Part shown: positions 1 through 11,744 of the stretch, piece by piece | How the letters are laid out: each line of letters opens with the position of its first letter | How positions within the stretch are numbered: the first letter of the stretch is position 1 | Program-made: the position numbers and the translations under genes | The notes under the pieces: generated by a model | Database searches by the model: none | Told to the model about the DNA's origin: nothing | What the model saw: the letters and a program-made list of their open reading frames with translations, nothing else | Assembly (NCBI GenBank): GCA_944470555.2 | Contig: OX104134.1 | Span: 106,448,701-106,512,700 of the forward strand | Reading direction: 5' to 3' | Length of the DNA: 64,000 nucleotides | Source of the DNA: Heterobilharzia americana | Lineage: Eukaryota > Platyhelminthes > Trematoda > Strigeidida > Schistosomatidae

Positions 1-1464
1 TTTGAGCTTAATAATTAGACTGTTGGGTTTGTGTATTATTTTCCATTAATGGGTTTTAACAAATATATATTTTTCGAAAGTGGTTTTATTACCAATCTGT
101 TTGATAGGTATCCTGGAGACAGATAGTTTAAACAATGTGGTTAACGTATTTGAGAGCTTTATCGTCATATTTTTTAGCCTGCTTGGTTTCATTGCCATTT
201 TTCGGAACATTCTTAGGGAGTTAACCTCAAAAGTGTGGTTGCATAGTTCCATGTCTTGGCAACCTTGAGTTTGATTGGTCCGTCTAGCAGCTGAGATGTG
301 ATTGGCTAGTTGTGTTGTTTTTAATAAACTGAAAGGGGTGGAGTTACTTTTGACGTAAATATCAACAATTCACGTTTAGGTTTGTGAGAATGAAGCAGAC
401 TTTAACCAAGGTAAAACTCTTCCAAATAATATTCGTGTGTTTTCAAAAATGTGTGTAATACACACAACCTACTGTGCCATAGCACATGAGTTGTATGTAC
501 AAAGTACAGCTGCTTATCGATTGTGCACACAGATGAGCAAATTAGCTATGAACGGGATTTTACGTTACTTACCACGGATTCTAACTTAACCTATGTCTAC
601 AGACGGTTCCTATCAATTTTTCTTTTTAAAAGTAGAATTTAGCAGAGACTAGGACCAACTGGAGAAGTATTTAGAAACTCAAAACTCCGGACAGTTGTTT
701 TGCCTATAATACACACTCACAAAGTCTACGTGAGATTTAGCTGACGATCGTCAATCCAGTCGTCCTAATATTCCTACTTTTGCCAATATGTGATAGAGCG
801 TAACCATTATCCAACGTCATTCAAGGAATTTTGCATGAACCAATATCGAAGGAATGCTGGGTTGAGGTAACCGAAGGAATAAGTAGCTCCAAACTGGGTC
901 GATAATTCGACAAAGCAGCTATCCCGCCGACATCCGTCGGTTGAGAAACCACTGAAAACCCTGGAGTATTAGAAAGATATTTCGTCTGAGCTCAGTGCCT
1001 CTTAATTGTGTACATTAAACTCGGAGGAAATATCTGTCCTGTGCTCCTAGAAATTCGCTGTCTCTCTATCTGATATCAATACGTAATGAAAAATTATTTC
1101 AAATCAAAGACTTCCAACAAATCACTGGTTATTTTCATGTGTGCGACTGACGAGTCTTCAAAGTATAAATGAAATGTTGGTCAGCTGACTAAATTCATCC
1201 TTAGTTTTTGAAAGAAGCTTCGTCTACATCGACTGGTCAGTAGAAAGCGACGATTTCCTGTTGTCTGGTCCTCAATGTTGATAGAATTCCATCGATCATT
1301 GTGCAATGTGACCACCAACCTAGAAGGCACACCATCATGGTGGACTTTTGATGGGTGTTAGGTGGCTGAAGAAAATCGATGGTAATTCGCGCCTCACCTA
1401 GTTTTCGTGCTTACTGACACTTATAAGCATGGTGTATTCGTAGTGTAGAGGGAAGTTATGTCCC
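1..1464. other. Unassigned stretch, no gene recognised
   Basis: Two overlapping short open frames near the start (62-68 codons on opposite strands) have no recognisable motif. The segment 265-345 has two ATTGG (CCAAT-box complement) motifs about 35 bases apart, which is promoter-like but not diagnostic. I see no splice-bounded exon, RNA gene or named repeat in the rest. Confidence 0.4.
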
Positions 1465-1550
1465 TTGTGAGAGATTTGCGCCGGTGTCACCCAGTATTGT
1501 AGTCAGTGACTATACCATTGAGCTGGGACTTTAATCCCGTTAGCCACGAT
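1465..1550 (-). repeat. Possible tRNA-derived SINE head
   Basis: Read on the minus strand, this contains a box-A-like segment (CAGCTCAATGGTATAGTCAC) followed about 35 bases later by a box-B-like segment (GGCGCAAATCTC), the spacing expected of a tRNA-derived RNA polymerase III promoter. No cloverleaf with intact stems can be drawn, so it is not called a tRNA gene. A chance match is possible. Confidence 0.35.
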
Positions 1551-1682
1551 GATAATAAATGTCCTACGTCAGATAACTTCTAAGTATATGTGTAAAGCCT
1601 ACGTTTTCCAATTCTCATTGAGCCGTTTAAAGCATTCAAAGATTCCTTTCAAGTTTTACTGTTTAGACTGATATAACTGTGT

Positions 1683-1930
1683 TTGGTCCACTTCAATCTC
1701 CTTGCTGGTTTTAAAGAGAAGGAAGATACTGTCATATACCCTGCATCCATAGCACATCAACTGTCAGTGAAGCGTCATGATATATCTTCTCTCATGTCAA
1801 TTCATACAGACAATTGTGGACATGAAATCGACTGGGAAAGTGAGCAGATCCTGAATGGAAGAAATACAATGAATGGCATGGAATCCTAACAAGCTCAACA
1901 CTCAAACCAGTCAACGATCAATACGCATAT
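1683..1930 (+). pseudogene. Penelope-like element fragment, GIY-YIG C-terminal part
   Basis: The frame reads QLSVKRHDISSLMSIHTDN then CGHEIDWESEQILNGRN. It matches the segment that follows the GIY-YIG core in the Penelope-like copy at 8265-9660 (minus), which has RHDISLLM and CGHEFDWENVEI. It contains the Cys-Gly-His and Glu region of the endonuclease domain but not the upstream GIY/YIG residues or any reverse transcriptase. It is a short orphan fragment on the plus strand with no visible termini, and it cannot be functional. Confidence 0.65.
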
Positions 1931-2417
1931 TGCCACTGGCCCAACCAATCTACCAATAAGAAACACGAAGAGCAGTCAGAAGGTTAGAGTCCAGGCCATC
2001 AAGACAGCCAAAATAACTAGACTTACAGGCAGACAATGACTAGTTACATAGAGCAGGAACAACCAGTCACACTCTAGGTCATTAGAACAAGGTACTAAAC
2101 TACTTGTTGCTATCTGGTAGGTTAGTTCTCTCTGAAGTTTCTGCTGCTTATATTGTATAGGATGATAATAAGGAAGCTTCATGAATGAGTCATCCAGCTC
2201 AGAGAACACAATATCACCAAAATAACACTTTACTCATGAACAATTCATAACAGAATATGTGCCTGATAGACTTTGAACTACCTTTTGTGTTCTGGACTGA
2301 ATATTTCTTTAGAGAATTGAGCTTGGACACGTAAGTAACAATGGAAAACTTTGTGAGTGACTTCAACTTCTTTAAGCATTTATATACTTTCTGTTTGTTT
2401 CCCACAAAAATAAACTT

Positions 2418-2432
2418 GGTTGAACTAAACTT
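2418..2432. repeat. Target-site duplication, left, of RTE copy A
   Basis: GGTTGAACTAAACTT, repeated exactly at 5932-5946, brackets the retroelement between them. Confidence 0.85.
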
Positions 2433-2465
2433 CATTATACTATTATTATTTCTCCCTCGGGTTCC

Positions 2466-4300
2466 TAATGGAACATACGGCTTCAGTAGCACGTCTCCAT
2501 TCCACTCTCTTCTCTGAAATCTTTCAAACCTGGCTCCACAACTGCCCACAAGCTCTCATTTACTCCTCGCACCATCTCACCCATATCACCCTTGTCTCGG
2601 ACACCAAACTCGTAACTTCCCATGGCGGTTCCACTCAACTACATAGTCTGGAGTGTGATGTCCACAGTCGGACTTCTCAGTGTATACCCAATCCATCTCC
2701 ACTTCCCTCCAATGCATATTTGTTGAGTGATAGGTTGTTCTCGGTTGGTTCGTTCCCACAGCTCCTTGTTGCTTATTCTCATTATTCTGGCCATCTGAGC
2801 TTCAGTGTCAGTATCGAGCCAGAGTTGATGAATGTCTGCAGCTTGTTGGAAATCCCTTTCGTAACGCTCCAAGTCTCTGAAGCATTCAGGAGCACTGACT
2901 TGACTGACGTTGGTGTTGAAAATCTGGATGTTGTTCCACATGCTGAGTGGAGTGCAGAAGATCTCCACACTGGTTTCAGGTTAATGAACACCTGTATTGC
3001 TTTTCCGATTCAGACTTTGACATCCTCGTCTGTGCCACCACCACCTGTAATTGAGACCGTGCCATATAGATAGGTGAAGGAGGCTACTTCCTTTAAGTTC
3101 CTCGCGTTGATGGTGATTCGAGTTTGTTGTTGTTGTTGGTGGTGGTGGTGGTAGTGGTGTTGGTTGGGTATCTTCATCACCTCTGTCTTCTCTATGTTCA
3201 CATGAAGTCTCGTCTTCGCTGCCCTGCCTCTTCTGTCAACTTGTTAGTTTTCGCCTGTACTTCTTCCAGTTTGTGCGACAAGACATTAGACACAAGTCAT
3301 CGACAAAATCCAAATATCCTAGGATCCTTTCCCCGGTCCACTGTATGGCCCCCTTCTCGCTCCTCACTGTTTCTTGCAGTCGACCAGTCGACCACAATCA
3401 GGAATATCATGGATGATAGTATACAGCCTGCTTCATTCCTGTCTCATGTCTTCACTTCAAAAGCATCACTGAGCTTCCCATTGTGAATTACTTGGCCGGC
3501 ATGTGGCGTCTTCATTTAGTTGTTGAATGAGGTTGATAAAGGTTTGTGGTATTCCGTAGTATTGAAGCAGTTTCCAAATTACCTCTCGGTCGACGCTGTC
3601 AAAGGCCTTCTCAAAGTCGATGGAGTTGAGGTGGAGTTGAGTTGAGTTGAGTTGACTGCCATTCTATACTGTGTTCTATGATGATGTGTAGTGTAGAGTT
3701 GCAATTCGGTCCATCCATGATTTCTTCTTCCTGAATCCAGCCAGCCAGCCTGTTCCAGTCTTAGTTTTGAATCCAGTGCATCCTTCAGCCTCTCCAGGAT
3801 GATGCGGCTTAATATTTTGCTTGCATTGGGTGGACAGGAGAGTGATTCAGCACCAGTTCTTCAAAAACACTGAGGTCTCCCTTCTTCGGCAGTTTCACAA
3901 GGTGTCCCTTCCTCCAATCAATGGCCAGGTACCTTCTCTTCCTTCAAAACCCTCTGCAATAGTAATGTCAGCATGTCCGCTGTTGTCCCTGAGTCTGTTC
4001 TCAGTGCTTCTGGTGGGATTCCATCTGGTCCTGCTGCTTTCCCGCATTTCAGTGGCTTTATGGCGTTCAGGACTTCCATTTATGTTCGAGGATTTATGTT
4101 CACTTGTAGTTCTGTGACTGGGCTGTAGGTGGTATTTCTGGACGAAGTGCAGGTGGTGGTGGTGGTCGATTCAAGAGCTTCTTGAAGTGGTCAGCCCATC
4201 GTTTCCCCTGTTCCTCTTCTCCTCTCTGGTAATTAGATTTCATTCATCATATTTTATTGGTTTCATCTGTGTTGATCTCTTCCCTTCCAGATAGTGAGTA
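2466..4300 (-). pseudogene. Reverse transcriptase and C-terminal domain of RTE copy A (broken)
   Basis: Translated piecewise on the minus strand, the order is: a fingers region near 3990 (AAGPDGIP-like), a segment near 3880-3830 reading LSVFLKNWC then a TGA stop (3847-3849), then ITLLS; the ALDSKLRLEQAGWL segment near 3770-3740; and a motif upstream of the catalytic box. The C-terminal part (2639-3000) encodes SKELWERTNREQ and ICIGGKWRWIGYTLRSP, typical of the end of this protein family. A Gln/His codon-repeat run (3120-3165) has expanded inside the coding frame compared with copy B. Multiple stops make a functional protein impossible. Confidence 0.75.
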
Positions 4301-4868
4301 ACATGGTTATTTGATATAATGTTGTCAGGTCTCCTCCATCTCTCCTACCTGCAGCCTGTTCTGCTTCACTTGACAGTGTGTCGTAGAAGTGTCTTTCGTT
4401 ATTCAGTGTAGTGTTTCATGTATTGTACTCAGTTCATCTTCTCGTCGTTCATCCTTGCTCTGGACTGGTTTATCTTCTGCTTCACCATCCTCCTCTCCCT
4501 GCCCTATCAGCTTCCATATGTCCGTCGAGATCCATTCCATTCCTTATCTTCTTTCCTTCCTAATACGATTATGCAGGTTTCTTTCCACATCTGTTTCAAA
4601 AAGTTCCACTGCCCATTCACAATGGTTTCTTCAGGGATGTTGATCGATATCTCCCATTTTGTCTTGATGGCTGACGTGAAGATGTCCCTTGCAGTTTCGT
4701 CCTTCGATTTCTGGGTGTTGTACTTGAACTGCGGTCTATCACCAACTTCCTTGAAGCTTTTTACTTGATTTGGAAGGTTCCTTGCACTAGATAGTGGTGT
4801 GAACCTACATCTCCTCCTCTTCTACATCTGATCTTGTGTCCAGTCGACTGACTACCTCTCCACTTTCT

Positions 4869-5870
4869 TCACAGTGTGATCAAGTCGATCTGATTCTCAG
4901 TGTGGTGTGTCTTGGTGTTTGGTGAAATCAAATCCATGTCGCTTTGTGGATATCCTTGTGCTTGAACATAGTGCTTGACTGCAATCATCAAATCGTTGAA
5001 TGCGCAGAAGTCTGCAAACACTTCTCCATTCTCACTCCTCATTTCACAGAGTGCTTCTCCACCCATGCACAGTCCTCTTCCTGTCTTATCCACTCCCAGT
5101 TTCACTGGCATTCATGTCATCCACCACATTCATTAGAATGGATTTTGATGTCGCCATCACCAACTGTGTTGGGCTCTTGTCCATTACTGATTGTAGTTGT
5201 CTGTAGAATCCCGCCTTCTTCTCTTCATCTGCATTATTTGTAGGTGTGTAGCGTAGCGTAGCGTGGTGCAGCGTAGTGCAGCGCAGCGCAGCATGGCATT
5301 GTGTGATTGTGACCTTGATTCCTTCATTTTGAGTTGAGTCATCTTGCTGTGATGATGGTGATCGTGTAGGAGTAGATTGGTTCCTACTGAATGAGAGGGA
5401 GAAGGAGAGAGAGAGAGAGCCTTCGATGCTCTTCAAGGGGACATCATGATAGCCATTGGAAAACTCAGTGTACTGTGCTCGTGGTTGTCATGTCGTCTGT
5501 GTGACAATATCGCAGTGGGTTATTGATTCTCCAGTTGACAGTGTGTAGAGTCCACTTCCACTGCATCTGCTTTCACAGATTCCAAGCACTTCCATGCCAT
5601 ATCTACTCATCTTTTTGCAATGTGGGCAGTCTTGGTAGGTTCATACATGGTGTGAACATTCCATGTCTCCATCTTCACTTTCGCTTTTATCGAGAGAAGA
5701 CACATCAGCCGACTGGCTTCTCGAAGGCTTTCACCGATCGGCGTCATTTCGTCTCTCCGATTCCGGCGAGGAATAAGTTTGTTTTCATTTTTTATATTTT
5801 GTTTGTGCTTTGAAGTTTCTTCAAAGGTTGGATTGGTTTTCCGGTGTAGGGTTGCTAGCCCTATGCCCAA
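4869..5870 (-). pseudogene. Endonuclease domain of RTE copy A (broken)
   Basis: The minus-strand start region encodes TWNVHTMYEPTKTAHIAKR, the usual beginning of the AP-endonuclease-like domain in this family. Further on come YTPTNNADEEKKAGFYRQLQ and a DDMNA remnant of the catalytic GDxNA motif, then ELGVDKTGR-like and ALCEMRSENGEVFADFCAFN segments. Frameshifts separate these pieces. A tandem minisatellite (5247-5296) is inserted in the linker before YTPTNN. This domain would nick target DNA to prime reverse transcription; here it is inactive. Confidence 0.75.
5247..5296. repeat. GCGTA/GCGCA-type minisatellite inside copy A
   Basis: About ten imperfect 5-base units (GCGTA, GCGCA variants) lie in the endonuclease linker. 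Copy B has only two units at the matching place (about 24103-24115) and copy D a diverged, partly inverted version (53085-53115), so the array grew within this copy. Confidence 0.8.
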
Positions 5871-5931
5871 CCTTCCCTCTTTACCCTGGCTTAGGACCGG
5901 CTAGTAACTAGTGAACTAGCTAATTAGGCGA

Positions 5932-5946
5932 GGTTGAACTAAACTT
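5932..5946. repeat. Target-site duplication, right, of RTE copy A
   Basis: Exact copy of 2418-2432. Its presence shows the element inserted by target-primed reverse transcription and that neither flank has been rearranged since. Confidence 0.85.
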
Positions 5947-8264
5947 TAGTAACGACCAATCACTTTTAAGTGTGTGCTGGCCAATTAAAATTGAGTATGT
6001 GTAGGACACTGTAATTATATTATTTACAATTTATAAATCTGTTTATTTGAAAGACAAAAATATCTTGATTTTCAATAGATTTATCATCTTTGAAATCATT
6101 GTTTTTATTGCCATCCATTCATATAAGATCATAACATATCCTCGCGCAATCCTGCTTAAGATCTTGGAAACATTATGAGACCACTTCACAAATTCACAGA
6201 GTTGTTTATGCCTACCTCAGTTGTCGTAACCCCTCCCAGGTAACGGCATGCACGACTACCGAGCCTCTGTGTACATATGAGTACTCAGTGCTACCCACTT
6301 TTCTATAAATGGTAAGGTGGGTTCTTCTGATCTGTCCTTTATCCATTGAAAATGTCCTTTCTTCGTATTTCGGTCGTATATGCCAAGAATCCGTGATTTA
6401 TCAAGATATATGTGTGTAACCTACCCAGTCCTGTTTAAGTCGTCTTTCTCGGATGTATTTCCGTTTCCAAACAAGACATTCATCTATTTCAACCCCACTA
6501 TCTACTCCACCAAACTTTAAATCCGAATTCACAGCAAATATCTCTATAGTGCTGATATTACTGCACTGAAGAGACTTTATTACCATCTGCTAGAGCTCCT
6601 GCTGATACTGCACATGCTCCAACAACCAAGTGTAGCATTAAATCGTTATTTTTTTGAGAGTTAGATGAGGTCCTATGAAAAAGGACTCTTTTCTCAAAAA
6701 CCTCTTCTTGTAACAGATGGGACATAGAATTATGAAAACATCTTTTTTCTCATTGCTGGGCAGACATACCATTGCAAGCCATGCAACTGTCTGCAAGTAA
6801 CCCACGACGTAATTTTCACCATAATTTATCAGTCTATGCAGCATCAACAACATGTTAGATGGACACAACGGATGACCTTGAATACGACACCTGCAATCTG
6901 ATAGGCAGTCCACAAGATCTTCTGTCACTAAAGTTTAGCCCTACTATAAATTTGTACGATTTTGATCCTTACTTGTAAGTGTACTACTATGATAAGAAAG
7001 TAGACAGTGTATTAATCAGGAATGACATTGAACTGATGACTGGTTAACCGTTCAGTTAAAATTTTGAGAAACTATACAGTTTCAAAACGTTTCCAAAAAG
7101 TAAATGTCCTACTCTCATTGTCCCACTGAAAACCGATCGACCTACAGCAGCACAGATCAATAACTGAAGCTAAAGAAATTATGCCTCAGTGGCCAACGGT
7201 TTGGAATGGGGATTTCTATTTCTCACCACTTCCTATCAACATTTCTTTAGGTCAGTCTGCTGCACAAGATTCAAGTAGAAACTGTCAGATGCCATAATCC
7301 TAAATAAAACTGTTCAATTACAAGTAGTTCATTGTGAGTAATAAAGAAAACAGCTGAATGGGAAGAAGTAGGATACTTTATTCAATGTTCAATAGAAACA
7401 GGCATTTAACATTAGGAATTGAATGCAAGGTCTTTTGTCATAATCCCGCATGTAGTAACAGATCTTAGCGTTCATTTCCAGTCTGTAGATAGTCAACCAA
7501 AAAGCTTCTGTTTATGTCGCTGAAAGACTCAATTTTAGATAAGTTAGAGGAAAGGTGGGCGGATGAACATTTCTGATGAAAAAACCTTATCTTTCTTGAA
7601 TGTATGAAATAAATAAAATGGTATCATTTTGTTATACAGACTCAGTCAATCAAGCTAACTGAATGGATGAAATAGAGACACATGTAGTAGCCAATACTAC
7701 GACTTTGTATGCCCTACTATGATAGTTCTGGACATCAGGAAAATGCAGAGAATTCGACAGATGGTGAATGAAAACACAGGGCAAGAACAAACGACACAGG
7801 ACTGTAAACAGTTTACAGTTCGAAGGAAGTTAAGCCGAAGGTGCATCTTATCAGCGTGATTGATTATGATTCTTAGTACCAAATTAACCTAATTCCACCT
7901 TCAGCTTTCTACTGGAAACTTGAAATGGAGCCAATAGTATTCTACACTGCTTAGACTAACGGTCACTGGTTTTCGGAAAAGTTCCTACACTATGTGACAA
8001 AGTGTACCAGTGTCGACTTCTTTTAAGAATGTGTAACCCATGTACCGATCATCTACGTCGATGAGAGTTCACGTACTTGTTTTTGTCTGGTACTTATCTG
8101 ATTGCTTGAAAAGATGATCTAAATACACGCGAATTACGCTTGAAAACAATATCCGTAAAATTTTACATGCTCTTCCTTTTTAAAGCGCAAATCAGTCAGT
8201 GTAAGTAATTTCGACAGATCAAATCTTCAACAACGGCAGCAGAAACGTGAAAATGCATGAACGT
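5947..8264. other. Unassigned stretch, no gene recognised
   Basis: No open frame exceeds 96 codons and none has a recognisable motif or convincing splice borders. I see no tRNA-like head or element terminus. It is probably intergenic or decayed repeat sequence. Confidence 0.4.
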
Positions 8265-9660
8265 TCTGAGCTGAATTCTTTAATTTTGGAGCTTTCATTG
8301 TCATTCTAGATGATATCATCAGCACAAACTTCGGAAAGAAGTAAGTTGTGAGGTTTTCTCCACAGTTTATTTAGTAGCTCGTCCTGATGAACTTGTGTGT
8401 GATTGGTTGCCTCAACGAAGGTTTTGTCATTGTATCCATATTTATTTTGATTGGTTGTTCTGATGACCTGAAAAATGACCTTCTTCTTGTTTCTTATTGG
8501 TTGATGGATTGGGTCAGAATCAATATGTCTGTTGATCTCAGACTGACCTGAATACCAAGCTTTTAGAGATTCTCTTGCATTCTTTGTATTTCCTCTATTT
8601 CCACATTTTCCCAGTCGAATTCATGTCCACAGTTGTCCAAATGCATTCACATGAGCAAAGATATGTCATGACGCATCACTCCTAGTTGCTGTTCATGCAG
8701 ATGGATAAGAAGAGGGCCACCACCCTCTTCGATATAGCGTTTTTCAAAGTTTCTGCAGCTTATTTTGTAGATAATGTTTGGTTTGTCTTCCTTTGCTACT
8801 GTATCTTTTGGCTTGGATAAAAGAAAGTGAAGATATCTTGTGGGCTTATCAGAGACAGTGGTTCCAGGAGGCTTCAGTAACTTCTCCGTGGTCTTGGTGA
8901 AGTTCTTCATGTAGGGTAGGACAATCCGTTTGTTAGTTTTCCAGGTTGACTTTTTGGTTGATGTCGAATTATGTAAACATCTATTGATAAACTTGCGTGG
9001 ATAGCCGTTCTTCTGAAAAACAGCCATTAGTTCTATGAAGAGATCTTTTGAAAAGTTGTATGTTGGGGTTTCTGGAAGCAAAACAATTGGTCGTCGTAGG
9101 ATGTTTGATTTGTTTGTTATCGGTCTACCACAGAAACGTGGAAGAACAGGTTCATTGGATTTCATTCGCCATTGGTCTCATTTTGTAAACTGTCACACTT
9201 TGATGAGTTTGATCAAAGTCTTAATCATGTGAGAGTTAAACTTTGAATGGGATTTATCTCAGTTGGTTGATATAAATTTTTGTCCATGAGTAAGTCTTCC
9301 GCCTTTCTGATGTAGTCGTATCTATCCATGATTACTGTGGTGAACCTTTCGTCAGCTGGAATTATGACGACTCTCTTTCAATTCTTCAGTTTCTTAAGAG
9401 CTCTCTATTCTTCACTGGTTAGTTGAGAACTGTTTTGCTTCTGCCTAGTCAGTGGTACGAGTACTTGTCGTATTTCCTTTCTGGTCTCAGAGTTTAGTCC
9501 TGAAGTCTTTAGTGATGACTCTAGGGGTGCGAAGAGTTCTGATCCTGAGGTGTCTCCTGCATTGTAATTTAATCCTTTCTGAAGAAGTTTCTCGAATTTG
9601 CTCAGATATTGCTTGGACATGTTGATCACAGAATTACTCATTTCTTCTCCTTCTGATGCT
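8265..9660 (-). pseudogene. Penelope-like element with the reverse transcriptase core deleted
   Basis: On the minus strand the N-terminal region encodes FEKLLQKGLNYNAGDTSGSE, VRQVLVP-like and SSQLTSEE, followed by a decayed VVIIPAD segment (about 9400-9340), as in Penelope-like proteins just before the reverse transcriptase. The core with its catalytic aspartates is missing around 9180-9240. Coding resumes with the linker ELMAVFQKNGYPRKFINRCL and the endonuclease IIYKISCRNFEKRYIEEGG, where the YIG glycine has become Glu. It continues to RHDISLLM and, in another frame near 8640-8580, LDNCGHEFDWENVEI. It cannot encode polymerase activity. The family is clear; the exact schistosome lineage is not. 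Confidence 0.8.
8281..8340 (-). ncRNA. Possible decayed hammerhead-like motif in a Penelope 3' region
   Basis: Downstream of the GIY-YIG frame the minus strand reads CTGATGATATCATCTAGAATGA-type sequence ending in ACAATGAAAGCTCC, that is a CTGATGA box, a hairpin-like segment (ATCATC against GACAAT) and GAAA. Hammerheads are known in Penelope terminal repeats. However, helix II has two mismatches, the base pair next to CTGATGA is not the usual G-C, and I could not find a convincing helix I. Low confidence. Confidence 0.25.
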
Positions 9661-10382
9661 CACGGTTTTGAAATCTTGGGAAGTTTCATTTGGAGGATAT
9701 TTCTTCTCCGTTCTTTCTGTCATCCTCCTGACTTTTTGATCTCAGTTGCCAGCACTCTAAAGTGTCCTCTTGTGAGTATCACCCTGAAGCTTTCTCTTCT
9801 GGATTTCTATCGTCAGTTGATATTTCCGAATCCTATGGTTGGCGTCGGTGATCATCAGTTGTACTATGTCTTCCAACACTTTTCTCTAATTCCCACCCCT
9901 TTGGATACTTGATAGGTAGTTTGTATCTGACACTAATTGGTAGAATGTGCTAACATAGGTACTAGTGTATAAAATATAGTTGTTCTCTTTTAGGGGCCTA
10001 CCACTCTAATTTCCGAACAATAAGAAGTATTTGATACTCGTAGGATTTTGAGACGATGATGATGATAATTGATTTGTAGATGTTTTTCAACTCGTTTCTT
10101 TTAATGTTAATGAAAGCCTCACGATTAAACCATTCGGCTCAGAGAACACAATACCATCAAAGCTATCCCACTCAGCTACAAATGTTCTCCATCAGCGCAA
10201 ACTTTATTTCTCATTGAAAGCACGATGAAGTTTGTTACCACGGTCTGTGTATTCTGCAAGCACTTGACTTCATTCAAGAATAATCTTTGACAATAAAGAA
10301 AGTACATAAAACTGGTTGGAAATAATTCAGTATAATGATTACCTCTGAAATGTACATTTGACAATTTAGGTATATCATTTTG
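9661..10382. other. Unassigned stretch between repeats
   Basis: Probably includes the 5' remnant of the Penelope-like copy that ends near 9660. Nothing else is recognisable. A short GATGAT run occurs at 10054-10070. Confidence 0.35.
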
Positions 10383-10530
10383 ACCATCTGAGATAGACAT
10401 GGTTTGTCAGATGTTTATTGATGCTGGGTGATGATTGAAGGTGAAATGGGAATTTGGGTCACGGTGTGGTCTGAACCAACCACGGCCAGATGCTCAACCA
10501 ACTAAGCCACCAGACCCGACTGCCAACCAT
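10383..10530 (-). repeat. tRNA-headed SINE (family 3)
   Basis: The minus strand has a box-A-like TGGCTTAGTTGGTTGAGCAT and a box-B-like GGTTCAGACCACACC. Its far end carries a conserved tail (complement of CATCTGAGATAGACATGG through GGGTGATGATT). The same tail recurs at 10670-10725, 34637-34690 and 55514-55560, which defines the family. Confidence 0.65.
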
Positions 10531-10669
10531 ATCCTAACTTCAATCACGAAGGGTTTGACCCAACTACCATGTGAATTCGTTACACTGGTTTCTCAGTCAG
10601 GACTTCCCATCCGAATTCAAATCCACTTGAATAAGAGAGGGGAGCATCCTACTGACTATTAGTTTGACT

Positions 10670-10760
10670 ATCTGAAATCCCCGTGGTTTGGAAGACTAGC
10701 ATTGATAGTGGGTGATGATTGAGGGCGGTCTCTGGTTCGAATCCCACCAGGACCCAAATA
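10670..10760 (-). repeat. Partial SINE (family 3)
   Basis: Carries the conserved family tail followed by GGTTCGAATCCCACC-like sequence. The head is truncated or scrambled relative to the copy at 10383-10530. Confidence 0.5.
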
Positions 10761-11107
10761 TTCAACTTAGATTTACTCCAGTTACTGAAGTCAAATTGAT
10801 GATTTCTCAACTTTAACAATTATTCTTATTCATTATGTGAATCCTCGTCAAGAGTTGACTAAATACTTTCACTAATATTGGTCGCTGAGAAAGCATAGAC
10901 ATTAAATATTAGTTATGTTTGCATGGATCTCAGTGTGTTGGTATTATTTATTTCAAACACGATGATTTGTGCAAATGTAAATTATATCCGAATTCATGTT
11001 CAAGAAATAGACATATTTGGGAAAAAAATGTACAACGTGAGCAGAAGGTCAATAAAATTAGGAAAGAATAAAAGACTGGAACCAATGAAATATAATCGAA
11101 ACTATTT

Positions 11108-11225
11108 GTGCGGTGGGAACAACACTCACTGGGAAGCAAGTCCATCCAGCTGACAAGTCCCAAATGGGACGAAATGCGCCTCCTGGATTCCGCTGCTAGT
11201 CACTATCCATCGTCACCATTTCTAT
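11108..11225 (+). repeat. Sm-alpha-type hammerhead SINE, 5'-truncated
   Basis: Contains the Sm-alpha hallmark: TCCAG, then the core, then TCCCAAATGGGAC, GAAATGC and CTGGATTCC, followed by the family trailer GCTGCTAGTCACTATCCATC. The core at 11150-11156 reads CTGACAA instead of CTGATGA, and the change of G8 should abolish cleavage. The tRNA-like head present in other copies is missing. Confidence 0.8.
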
Positions 11226-11744
11226 TCAAACTTCCTATAAATTCTCTTTCATATAGCTATCCTGGTGTTTTTTAGCCTTAAGGCATGAGCTACTAGTTAT
11301 TTACAAGTAGTATGAATGTGTCCCTTCACTTTGTTACCTGATCCCAATTTTTGTTCACTGAGTTCCATAACAACCAAATTTGCTTCATAATCTCTGCATT
11401 CAGGTATGTTAGCATCCCTCACAATTTCATAGTGTTATTTTTTCATTTATCTCATTGAAGTCATTCCTATGAAGTGATTTACTTCATGTAATCAGAAGAT
11501 GGAAGTTATCTGAGAAATGTCATATGTTTGCGGCATACGTACCGAGCAATCTGGTTACACACTTACCTATCAACGGATTTTACAGAGAAGGAAAATAGAG
11601 TGGGGTAAAACAAATTAATTGAGATAATATAGGGTTTGCAAAATACGGGGATAATAAGGGAGTTTAATACATTTTCACACTTCCCTTGGCAGTAAAATGA
11701 GATAAAGATTACCAAGGTCGATCTAAGATAAGGACAAACTGCTT

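Larger units (their letters stand above)
2433..5931 (-). mobile_element. RTE-like non-LTR retrotransposon, copy A, near full length
   Basis: A 3.5-kb minus-strand element bounded by a perfect 15-bp target duplication. Its 3' end, at the low-coordinate side, is an ATAAT-type simple repeat next to a 3' untranslated block shared with every other copy here (complement of GGGTTCCTAATGGAACATA). In transcription order it holds a 5' leader, an apurinic-type endonuclease beginning near 5870, a reverse transcriptase and a C-terminal domain with a WRWIGYTLRSP motif. The leader matches copy D at 52404, so both probably approach the true 5' end. Several stops and frameshifts make it inactive. It is nearly identical to copy B over their shared part. 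RTE is the best clade fit (FVDD rather than YADD); schistosome SR2/Perere-type families are the likely relatives, but this was not tested. Confidence 0.85.
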
